From Candidatus Margulisiibacteriota bacterium (GTDB lineage: Bacteria > Margulisbacteria > Termititenacia > Termititenacales > Termititenacaceae): DNA of 26,089 bases. Where the stretch lies: NCBI GenBank assembly GCA_031279305.1, contig JAITIS010000087.1, positions 1 to 26,089 on the forward strand, in the 5' to 3' direction. The notes beneath the pieces are model-generated. The model worked only from the letters and a program-made list of their open reading frames with translations, was not told the DNA's origin and did not search any database. Made by a program: the position numbers and the translations under genes. Of the stretch, positions 17,702-24,858 are shown one piece after another (within the stretch, counting starts at the first letter, position 1; each line of letters starts with the position of its first letter).

Positions 17702-20187
17702 TACTTGGGCTTGTTTTTTTGATAATTTTCAATGCCCGCCGCGACGGCGCGCATCAGTTTCCACTGAAAATCCTGAGTTTTGATGAGCTTTTCTTCCCGG
17801 CGATTGGAGATAAAAAGCGGCTCGATCAGCACGCCCGGCATAGGCGTGTGATTGAGATTGTGCATCTGGGCTTTGCGTAAACCCCGGTCTTTGAGGCCGG
17901 ACTGCCGGACAATCTCCTCGTGCACGCATTTAGCCAGCGCATAGTCCACGGGTTTGTAATAATAAGTCTCCGCGCCGCTGGCCGACTCGTTAATAAAATA
18001 ATTCAGGTGAACGCTGACCAGCAGATCCGCTTTGGCGCGAATGGCAAATTCCGCCTGCGCGTCCAGAGCGACATTTTCGTCTCCCTCCCGGCTCAAAAGC
18101 GCGACGGCGCCTTTTTCCCTGAGCAGTCCTTGCAGTTTTTTGGCCAGTTCTAAATTCAAATCTTTTTCCATAGAGCCCTGCCGGGAAATCGCGCCGGGAT
18201 CATTGCCGCCGTGGCCGACAATAATCGCCACCCGCAGCCCTTGCAGAGAGCCGGGCTTATCAGGGGCGGCTAGCGGCGCCGTTGTCGGCGCCGCCGGAGG
18301 CGGCTGCGCCGGCGCCACGGCGGATTTTATTTCCGCGACAGCATTAAAAGTGGCGGCCAGTTTTTGATAATCAGGCTCTGTCCGCGCGGCTGGCGTCGGC
18401 GGCTCAGGATAGGCGCGGGCCACGCTGGCGGACTGCGCGCTCAAAAGCACCAGCGAGCCGTCTGGATTTTGCGCGTGCCGGCGGTAATTGGCGTTCAGGT
18501 CTAACACCACCCTGGCTGTAAGCGGTTCCCAGCCAAACTGGCTGGCGCGGACACGGTCCAACGCCCCCTGCTTAAAGGCCGTCTCGTTTTCCAGAGCGGA
18601 CACCGCGCCGGGAAAATCCAGCACCAGCCGGTCGGGGCTGGTCAATCTGGCGACGGTGTAATTATTCAGCGCGGCGGCTTCCGCGTGAAAAGTTAAGCTT
18701 AGATTTTGGTCTTTGTCCGCGGACACATTGATTTTGCTCAAGCGCACCGGATCAAACAGCAGCGCCAGCGCGCGGCCATTGTCCTCAAAAGACAGCGCCG
18801 GTTTGGCGCCGCCGCTTAGGTCCGCCACCACACGCACAATGCCTTTGTCGAACTGGGCGGCGCGCACGGTTTTTACATTTGGATCGTTTAAGCGCAGAAT
18901 ATTCACAGACACGTCGTAAGCGCAAAACGGTATGTCGATAATCGCGCGCGGCGGATTGTCCAGATACCGCAAATTGTTGCCCAGCAGTTTGTCATTGGCG
19001 CGGAGCACCGCCCGCCCTTGGGCGTCCGCGTAAAACGCATAAATGCGCGGATTGATATGAATGCGCTCCTGCGTGTAATAGGCGGCGTAGCCGATGATTT
19101 TCAGAGTCTGCACCAGCGGGAAATACACGGCGTTGTTTTGTTTCAGCAAAACATATTTTTCCTGAAAATCCGCGCCGTATATAAAGCCATTCTCCGCCCG
19201 AAAAACACGGCCTTGATTATCCGTAAAAATATAACTGCCGTTCTCCGCGCGCAGAGCGCAGCCCAGCTGGCCAAACACGTCAAAATCCACATATAAAATA
19301 TCCGCCTGACCGCGCAGATTGACATTGAGCGTGCTGCCGCGGACGACCATTTCGATATTTGGCCGGGCGCTTAAATATTTCTCCGGCAGCCAAAGCGCGT
19401 TTGCCCCGGGAAACCCGCCGCCGGCCGGTTTTTTTTGTTCCGCCGGGACGTCCAGGGATTTTACCGGCAGGCGCGGCTCATAGGCAAAACGCAGAATATA
19501 GCGATTGGCGGCATCTTCTTTGAGCTCCGTATACGGCGGCCAGACAGCGGTGGTGATGAGCGCTTGGGCCAGAGCCGGATACAAAGAAACCTGCGTGTAT
19601 TCTATGGCGTCGATCACGCCGTCGCCGGGTTTGAGCGGCTCCGGGGTTAACCCCAGAATACTGTTGGGCAAAAGCAGACGGTAGCCGCCGGCGGTCCGGG
19701 TCAATGACACCTCCAGCGGCGCCTCGCCCGCGATAGTCAGGGTTTGTTTGTCCCACTCCAGAGTTTTTAAGCGGGAAACTATATAATAATTACCGGCGCC
19801 GTCCCGCTCCACAAAATATCCAAACAGCCATAAAAAATCATTGAGCGGCGCGTAAAAACTGTTTTTTACGAGCAGGACCGGATCGTGCAGCTCATCCTCG
19901 CCGTCATTGACCCGGACTTTGCGGCTGCCCAGCCGGAACACCACCATACGCCGGTCTGCGGCGCGCGCGACTATGTAAGCATCCTGCCGCTGGCTGTACT
20001 GCCAGCTCAAACCTATGCCGGATGCCAGCTCGCGCAGCGGCACATAAAGCACATCGTCCCGGCGCATCGCCGCAGTCTGAAATTTTATTTCCTGTCCGTT
20101 AAAAAAAACTCTGGCCGCCGCCGGCTCCAGACCGGCGGACAGCAGAGCGCACAGCCCGCAGAGCGCCAGCAGGCATCTGCGGAGCAT
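17701..20187 (-). CDS. N-acetylmuramoyl-L-alanine amidase with AMIN domains
   Basis: 828-aa periplasmic peptidoglycan hydrolase that cuts the bond between muramic acid and the peptide stem. A signal peptide (1-25) is followed by a copper-amine-oxidase-N-like domain (RVFFNGQEI...VLYVPLRELA, ~26-115) and a second weaker copy around 330-375. Two AMIN-like beta domains come next (~440-500 and ~540-590), then a Pro/Ala-rich linker to ~646. The C-terminal amidase_3 domain has all zinc ligands: His659 (GHGG), Glu674, His727 (SVHLN), and catalytic Glu789 (LIEPLFISN). AMIN domains usually direct such enzymes to a specific envelope site. It is the last gene of the six-gene envelope operon; its ATG overlaps the barrel gene's stop by 1 nt, so it may open the wall for that machinery (inference). 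Confidence 0.9.
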   Translation of the reverse strand: MLRRCLLALCGLCALLSAGLEPAAARVFFNGQEIKFQTAAMRRDDVLYVPLRELASGIGLSWQYSQRQDAYIVARAADRRMVVFRLGSRKVRVNDGEDELHDPVLLVKNSFYAPLNDFLWLFGYFVERDGAGNYYIVSRLKTLEWDKQTLTIAGEAPLEVSLTRTAGGYRLLLPNSILGLTPEPLKPGDGVIDAIEYTQVSLYPALAQALITTAVWPPYTELKEDAANRYILRFAYEPRLPVKSLDVPAEQKKPAGGGFPGANALWLPEKYLSARPNIEMVVRGSTLNVNLRGQADILYVDFDVFGQLGCALRAENGSYIFTDNQGRVFRAENGFIYGADFQEKYVLLKQNNAVYFPLVQTLKIIGYAAYYTQERIHINPRIYAFYADAQGRAVLRANDKLLGNNLRYLDNPPRAIIDIPFCAYDVSVNILRLNDPNVKTVRAAQFDKGIVRVVADLSGGAKPALSFEDNGRALALLFDPVRLSKINVSADKDQNLSLTFHAEAAALNNYTVARLTSPDRLVLDFPGAVSALENETAFKQGALDRVRASQFGWEPLTARVVLDLNANYRRHAQNPDGSLVLLSAQSASVARAYPEPPTPAARTEPDYQKLAATFNAVAEIKSAVAPAQPPPAAPTTAPLAAPDKPGSLQGLRVAIIVGHGGNDPGAISRQGSMEKDLNLELAKKLQGLLREKGAVALLSREGDENVALDAQAEFAIRAKADLLVSVHLNYFINESASGAETYYYKPVDYALAKCVHEEIVRQSGLKDRGLRKAQMHNLNHTPMPGVLIEPLFISNRREEKLIKTQDFQWKLMRAVAAGIENYQKNKPK

Positions 20188-21926
20188 TAGAAACGGTACA
20201 CCAGTCCTCCGGAAATCTCGGACTGGACTAACTCATCGTGGTAAAAATAGCCGGTGCGGCTGTGCGCGTCCTCGTATTCATAAAAAAGCGAATTTTCCCG
20301 GGCGGCTATGCCGTTCACATACCAGTATAGATCGCCGATAGTCTGCCCCAGCCGCAGGCGCAGACTGTTGCTGTTTTTATCCAGCGTGTCCAGATCATTT
20401 TTGCGGTCTTGATGCCAGAGGCTGACGGTCAATTTGATCCGGCGGGCAAGCTCAAACTCGCCAAAATTGGCGATGATATTCCAGCCGGCGGTGTCGTAAG
20501 ACTCCCCGCCAAAAACATAGCGGGATTTTTCTTTGACCCGCTCCGTTTTCCAGCTGAACCAGCCCAGACGGTAATTGAAGCCGCACAGCGCGCTGTTGAC
20601 CGCGTATTCCGCGTAGGGCGTGGCGTATTTCCAGGCGGAAAAATCCGTATAAGCCCAGAGCCTGCGGCGCCACAGCTCGATCTCATACAGCTGGGCGCTT
20701 AAGCCCGTGGCGCGGTAATCGTCGCGGTAATTGGCGTGGTATAAAAGCGCGGGGCGCGCCAAAGCGATGCGGTTAAGCCCCAGGCGCAGGCGCAGACGCT
20801 CCACCGTATAATCCGGGTTAATTATGTCCCGCGTAAATCTCTGCAGATAATTTTCGTATGAGCCGCTCAAAGACAGCGCGCTTAAAGGATTGGCGCGGCC
20901 GTAAAGCGACCAGCCCCGCATCCCGCCGTAATTTTCATAATCCGCCAGCGAGCGGAAATCCGGCGCCACATCGCGGTAGGCGATGCTCCAGCCGTAAGCA
21001 TCCGCGTCATAATTCACGTCGCCGCGGTAGGCGGAAGCCTGATTTTTTCGCTCTGTAGAGGACGCCAGCTCGGCATTCATACGGTAAGCGCCCTGCCGGT
21101 AAGAGAGATCGCCGCCCTGCACAGAATATGAGCCGAGCGCGCGGTCTTTGTCCGCCGTGCGGCTGCCAAAAATATAGGATAGATCCAGTCCGTCCGCCGC
21201 CAGCCAAGTCAGCCGGCCGCCGCCGACGCTCACGTCGCGGTCTTTGTCCAAAATATAATTTTCCACTATTTCCCGGCCCCAGTAATTGCCGGGGCGCTTG
21301 CCGGCAAAACCGTCCAAGAGCAGACCGCCTAGGCGGTAACGCCCGGACAATCCCTGCATCTCCAGATAGGGCAGGCTCAGCTCGGAGTAGCGAATCACGG
21401 CGTCGCCGGCCTGCGCATAATTTCCGCCTTTGGCCAAGCGCGCGCTCAATTTTTCAAACTGGCCGGTGTCCTCGCCGTCCGACACGGCATTTTGCTTATA
21501 GCGCGCGAGCAGATCGAGCCGGGCGCCGCTGTCTGTCAGCGTTCCGTACTCCAGCGTGTGGATAAACATTCTTTTATTGACCGGCGTGTTATTGGCCGGA
21601 TCGTATTTGAAATACAGCTCGTAGCGGCCGTTATTCAGCGCCGCGCGGTTTGCGGGCGGCGGGGATTTCCGTCCGGCGATATTTAGAAACAAAACTTCCT
21701 GCCGGTCTGTCCAGTAATATATCGTGGCGCGGCCTATTTTGCGGGGCAATATGGACAGCCTGCCGTCCGCACCGAGCGTGACTTGGGCCAGCTCCGGCGA
21801 GGCGTTGACCACGCGCGTTATAGGGCTGGCCGCCGCATAAATACGGCTCTGGCCGGCGGTCAGCTCCAGTCTGGCCGCGGACAAAGCGGCGAGCAAAAAA
21901 AATCCGGCCAGCAGGGGTTTTTTCAT
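20187..21926 (-). CDS. Outer-membrane barrel with pilus/secretin-type N-domain
   Basis: 579-aa predicted outer-membrane protein. After a signal peptide (1-18), residues ~20-86 (LTAGQSRIYAAASPITRVVNASPELAQVTL...IGRATIYYW) match the pattern of the pilus-formation N-terminal domain (PF13629 type) that precedes CpaC/RcpA secretins. No secretin domain follows. Instead ~100-579 is a run of alternating, Tyr/Trp/Arg-rich amphipathic strands ending in GGLVYRF, a classical C-terminal Phe barrel signal. ATG 21926 is chosen because AGGA lies 7 nt upstream; a TTG at 21929 is the alternative. It overlaps the chaperone-like gene's stop by 1 nt. By position it stands where an usher would in a pilus cluster, but it has no usher plug or similarity that I recognise. 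Confidence 0.75.
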   Translation of the reverse strand: MKKPLLAGFFLLAALSAARLELTAGQSRIYAAASPITRVVNASPELAQVTLGADGRLSILPRKIGRATIYYWTDRQEVLFLNIAGRKSPPPANRAALNNGRYELYFKYDPANNTPVNKRMFIHTLEYGTLTDSGARLDLLARYKQNAVSDGEDTGQFEKLSARLAKGGNYAQAGDAVIRYSELSLPYLEMQGLSGRYRLGGLLLDGFAGKRPGNYWGREIVENYILDKDRDVSVGGGRLTWLAADGLDLSYIFGSRTADKDRALGSYSVQGGDLSYRQGAYRMNAELASSTERKNQASAYRGDVNYDADAYGWSIAYRDVAPDFRSLADYENYGGMRGWSLYGRANPLSALSLSGSYENYLQRFTRDIINPDYTVERLRLRLGLNRIALARPALLYHANYRDDYRATGLSAQLYEIELWRRRLWAYTDFSAWKYATPYAEYAVNSALCGFNYRLGWFSWKTERVKEKSRYVFGGESYDTAGWNIIANFGEFELARRIKLTVSLWHQDRKNDLDTLDKNSNSLRLRLGQTIGDLYWYVNGIAARENSLFYEYEDAHSRTGYFYHDELVQSEISGGLVYRF

Positions 21927-23017
21927 CAATTGATCCTAATTATTTTTTGCTCCGAAATCGTTTCCTGCCCGTTTTTGATATTTAAGACACAGTTGTATTC
22001 TCCCGGCGGCAGAGCGCCGATAACCGCCGCGTCGATCGGCCAGCTGACCGTCATAGCCCCGGTCTCGTAAGGCCTAAGCAGCTTGGCGTTAAACTCCACC
22101 GTCTTGACCTGTTTTTTAGTTTCGACATTGTAAATTTTTACGACCGGACTGACGCGCAGGATATTGCTGGCCTGCAACGCGCAGAAAATATCCAGACTGC
22201 GGCGCTCCGGACTGAAGACCGGCTCAAAACGCTCCACCCAGAGCCGGGTTTTGGCCACTGCTTCCGCGGAGTCCGCCGTCAAGAGCTGTCCGGTCTGCAC
22301 CGCGCCCGCCGCATCCTCCAGCGCATACAAAATTTCCAGTCTGTCCAACCCCGCGCCCCGCGTAAAAGAGCCGGTGTATTCCGCCGGCTCGCCGGGCAAG
22401 AGGCCTTTCAGGGGCAGTTCGATCTCCTCCAGCGCGATGCCGTCCTCGACCAGAGCCAGAACGCCGCGCACACTGTTCCAGGCATTGCCCCGGTTTGCAA
22501 AAACCAGCTCATAAGCGACAGTTTCTTTTTCCAGACCGGCGCGCAAAACCAGCGGCTCGACAGCCTCTAGCGTGTGTCTTTTGGTTTTTTGATAAACGAT
22601 AGCGCCCAGCCGCGCGCCGTAGCTCACCTGTCCGGCGGCGGGGCCGGCAAGCGTCTCAAAAAAGATCACCGCTTGGTGGCCGCCCTCGGCATCCGCCGGC
22701 GTCCGCAGGTCAAAATAAAAATCTTTGCTCCCGCCGGCGGGAATAGCCAGAGTGTCCGCGGAAAGTTTTAGCCAGTCCGCACAGGAATATTCGCTCTCTC
22801 CCGCCGGTAAAAATTCTTTGGCGCCGCCGTCCGCATAGCGCCAGTCTCGGACATAAACCCGCAGGTTTAATGCCTCCGCGCCGCGGTTGGTCAGTCTAAT
22901 CTTGGACGTGACTGTCGAGCCGCGGGACGTCTCTAAATGTATAGAAGGCTGATCCAGCGAGAAATTAAGCGCGCAAACAAAATTAAACAGCGCTAATAGA
23001 GACAATAACTTTTTCAA
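21926..23017 (-). CDS. Secreted Ig-like chaperone-type protein
   Basis: 363 aa with a signal peptide (MKKLLSLLALFNFVCA). Residues ~20-125 resemble the first Ig-like domain of periplasmic pilus chaperones and of DUF916-type proteins: an N-terminal strand (FSLDQPSIHLETSRGSTVTSKIRLTNRG), a paired Cys in SCADWLKLS, and PAGGSKDFYFDLRTPADAEGGHQAVIFFE. One or two further beta-sandwich domains follow (~150-363). The start is TTG 23017, fixed by a perfect AGGAGG five nt upstream; there is no better ATG. It sits between three small secreted proteins and the outer-membrane barrel, the position of the chaperone in chaperone-usher operons. Assignment to a named family is not secure. Confidence 0.65.
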   Translation of the reverse strand: MKKLLSLLALFNFVCALNFSLDQPSIHLETSRGSTVTSKIRLTNRGAEALNLRVYVRDWRYADGGAKEFLPAGESEYSCADWLKLSADTLAIPAGGSKDFYFDLRTPADAEGGHQAVIFFETLAGPAAGQVSYGARLGAIVYQKTKRHTLEAVEPLVLRAGLEKETVAYELVFANRGNAWNSVRGVLALVEDGIALEEIELPLKGLLPGEPAEYTGSFTRGAGLDRLEILYALEDAAGAVQTGQLLTADSAEAVAKTRLWVERFEPVFSPERRSLDIFCALQASNILRVSPVVKIYNVETKKQVKTVEFNAKLLRPYETGAMTVSWPIDAAVIGALPPGEYNCVLNIKNGQETISEQKIIRIN

Positions 23018-23026
23018 GAAAACCTC

Positions 23027-23512
23027 CTAAAAATCATCTATCGCAAACCGTATCTTGGCAGTATAGAGGCCATTAGGCTGCACCGCTGGAATACGGCGCA
23101 CCGTAGTGCCCAGCTGTATCTCATAATTAGAGACCGCTTGATTGATTTTGATAATCGGCGTTTCGCCGCGGCGGTAGGGCACCCAGTTTGTCCGTCCGCC
23201 CTGCAGCACTTCTCCGGGAAAAGGCTGACCGTTTTCTTGGCCAGTCCAGTAATAAACCTGCCACTGCAGGCCGTCAAACGGCAGCTGAAAATTTTCCGCG
23301 CTGGCTAGCGGCCCGTCAATGCCAGCATAAATAACCGCCGGGCCGGCAGCGGTAATTCTCAGTTTAATGTTGCCCGGCGGCGCGCCGTAAAACCCGCTGT
23401 CGATCTGTACGCCGCCTAGATCAGCCCTCTTAGCGCCAGGCTCCACAATCTCAATATCGTGAGCCGGCAGCCAGCCGCTTAATATCAGCAATAGTAAAAA
23501 AAACTTTTTCAT
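23027..23512 (-). CDS. Small secreted beta-sandwich protein
   Basis: 161 aa with a signal peptide (cleavage likely near residue 18). The mature part is predicted all-beta (IKLRITAAGPAVIYAGIDG, LQWQVYYWTG) and ends in PNGLYTAKIRFAIDDF, resembling the last strand of spore-coat-U/pilin-like sandwiches of the PAGTYTxTVTxTxT type. No specific family is recognised. It lies 7 nt downstream of the 184-aa gene with an AAGGCG as SD. By position it may be a minor subunit or adaptor of the same surface structure. Confidence 0.7.
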   Translation of the reverse strand: MKKFFLLLLILSGWLPAHDIEIVEPGAKRADLGGVQIDSGFYGAPPGNIKLRITAAGPAVIYAGIDGPLASAENFQLPFDGLQWQVYYWTGQENGQPFPGEVLQGGRTNWVPYRRGETPIIKINQAVSNYEIQLGTTVRRIPAVQPNGLYTAKIRFAIDDF

Positions 23513-23519
23513 CTCGCCT

Positions 23520-24074
23520 TTATTCGGTCAGCGTCAAAAGCACGCGGCCGCTGTAATGTCCAGCCGGCATAGCGTCCGGCACTTTCACGCCGAAATTCAG
23601 GGGCACATAGGTGCCATCGTAATTATTGAAGCCGGCATCGCCGCGGAAAGTGCTGGAATACACCGTGACCGGACGCGCGGTCACTTTTTGGGGCGCGGAG
23701 ATGAGATTGCCCGGCAGATCCTGCCCGCCCGGCGAGCGCGTGGAAAGCAGCCCGCGCACCAGCGCCGCGCCGTCTGGCAGACGCGCGCCCGTGATCTGAT
23801 CGGTCAGGGGCTCGGCCTGCTCGGCCTGCAAAAACCACTGTCTGCCGGTATTGGATTTACAGCCGGCGACAATCACTCCGTTTACCGGGAACTCTTCCGC
23901 GCCAGCTTCCAAGCTGCCCAGCTCAAAAGAGCCGGCGGCGGGAAAAGCGTTGGCGTCCTGCAGCTCCAGCGTGAACACATTGCCGATCACGGACACCGCC
24001 AGATCCACCGTGTCCTGACTGGCCGCCAGCGCCAAGCTTAAAATCAAAAAACCGCCCACTAAAATTTTTTTCAC
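23520..24074 (-). CDS. Small secreted pilin/coat-like beta-sandwich protein
   Basis: 184 aa with a signal peptide (~1-18). The start is GTG 24074, supported by AAGGAG at the right distance. The mature region opens VDLAVSVIGNVFTLELQDANAF, has a central VAGCKSNTGRQWFLQAEQAEPLT segment, and closes MPAGHYSGRVLLTLTE. This arrangement resembles spore-coat-U, WxL and DUF4402-like surface beta-sandwich proteins, where the last strand carries the AGxYxGxVxxTxT pattern. It is the most pilin-like of the small genes in this operon. Function as a surface or fibre subunit is an inference. Confidence 0.68.
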   Translation of the reverse strand: MKKILVGGFLILSLALAASQDTVDLAVSVIGNVFTLELQDANAFPAAGSFELGSLEAGAEEFPVNGVIVAGCKSNTGRQWFLQAEQAEPLTDQITGARLPDGAALVRGLLSTRSPGGQDLPGNLISAPQKVTARPVTVYSSTFRGDAGFNNYDGTYVPLNFGVKVPDAMPAGHYSGRVLLTLTE

Positions 24075-24099
24075 AGCCGTTCTCCTTTTATTATTTTAT

Positions 24100-24741
24100 T
24101 TAATTAACTTTGTTGCGCGCGAGACTTAGATTATCCAGCCCGATATTCACGCTGCCCGCGGCCTCCTCCAGCATAATGATCAGCTGCGCGTGCAGCAGTC
24201 CGCCGGAACCGCCGCTGGCGGCGGGATTCCAGATGTCATCGCCGGTGCCCGGATTGACATCCACAAAACGGCTAAGCGGTATTTCGATCGTGCGCCAGCC
24301 CGTCCAATCGATGGCCAGCTCGTATTCATATTGATCGTCGTACAGCGGCTGAAATTCCTGATCCTGCTCCAGCTGATAGGTATTGTTGTCATCGTCAAAA
24401 AGCTGTATTTTGAGCAGCCCGGCGCCGGAACCTTTGACATCCAGCACCAGCGCGTCATAGCGGACGGCGGCGCGGCCAAAATAAAAACCCAGCCCGCCAA
24501 TATAATAATTATCCGTCTCGCCGGAGAGCTGCAGATAGTATTTGCCCTGCTCCGGTTTTTCCGCCGGATTAAAAGCGGTCTTGAGTCCGTCGAAAACCCA
24601 CCACTCTGGAGCGGCGGTTAAATTGGCGTCGTCAAAATTATCCAGTATTAACAGCGAGTCGTAGGCGGAGTTTTTGTCCGTCTGGGCGGCGGACAGCAGA
24701 ACACAAACGCTAAACAGAAGCGTTAAAATTATTTTTTTCAT
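24100..24741 (-). CDS. Secreted jelly-roll (CBM-like) protein
   Basis: 213 aa with a signal peptide (~1-19). Residues ~30-208 look like a galactose-binding/carbohydrate-binding jelly-roll: LLILDNFDDANL...PEWWVFDG at the start, DALVLDVKGSGAGLLKIQLFDD in the middle, and the DWTGWRTIEIPLSRF motif before a final INIGL-type strand (VNIGLDNLSLA). The pattern is close to CBM11/CIA30-type domains. No catalytic domain is attached, so a sugar- or surface-binding role is likely. It is the first gene of the envelope operon, with AGGAGGG upstream of the ATG and a plausible promoter. Confidence 0.65.
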   Translation of the reverse strand: MKKIILTLLFSVCVLLSAAQTDKNSAYDSLLILDNFDDANLTAAPEWWVFDGLKTAFNPAEKPEQGKYYLQLSGETDNYYIGGLGFYFGRAAVRYDALVLDVKGSGAGLLKIQLFDDDNNTYQLEQDQEFQPLYDDQYEYELAIDWTGWRTIEIPLSRFVDVNPGTGDDIWNPAASGGSGGLLHAQLIIMLEEAAGSVNIGLDNLSLARNKVN

Positions 24742-24764
24742 TAAGCCCTCCTAAATCATAAGGT

Positions 24765-24792
24765 ATTTTACTACAAAAAAACCCCGGCACAA
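24765..24792 (-). promoter_or_regulatory. Promoter of the six-gene envelope operon
   Basis: Minus strand: TTGTGC (24792-24787), 16-bp spacer, TAAAAT (24770-24765). The -10 is ~23 nt from the first ATG, leaving room for the AGGAGGG site. No GG-N10-GC sigma-54 promoter was recognised in this gap. Confidence 0.5.
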
Positions 24793-24807
24793 AATCCTAT
24801 AATCCCG

Positions 24808-24842
24808 CGCCGGAGGACGGCTTGCTTTTCTCCGGCGTTTTT
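24808..24842. repeat. GC-rich inverted repeat with T-tract flanking the regulator -35
   Basis: CGCCGGAG (24808-24815) and CTCCGGCG (24830-24837) are perfect 8-bp arms, followed by TTTTT (24838-24842). It looks like a terminator on the plus strand but has no gene upstream to end. Its 14-nt centre contains the putative -35 (TTGCTT, 24822-24827) of the response-regulator gene, so an operator is at least as likely. Confidence 0.45.
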
Positions 24843-24851
24843 CGCTAAAAT
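24822..24851 (+). promoter_or_regulatory. Putative response-regulator promoter, leaderless type
   Basis: TTGCTT (24822-24827), 18-bp spacer, TAAAAT (24846-24851), ending 7 nt before the ATG. No SD is present. The -35 is weak. A second perfect TATAAT at 24798-24803 could instead start a longer transcript. Confidence 0.4.
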
Positions 24852-24858
24852 TTCCGCT

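Noticed and set aside
24798..24803. Perfect TATAAT as the main response-regulator promoter
   Set aside because: It has no good -35 at 16-18 bp and its transcript would start inside the inverted repeat; the TAAAAT nearer the ATG fits the leaderless pattern of other genes. Kept only as an alternative.
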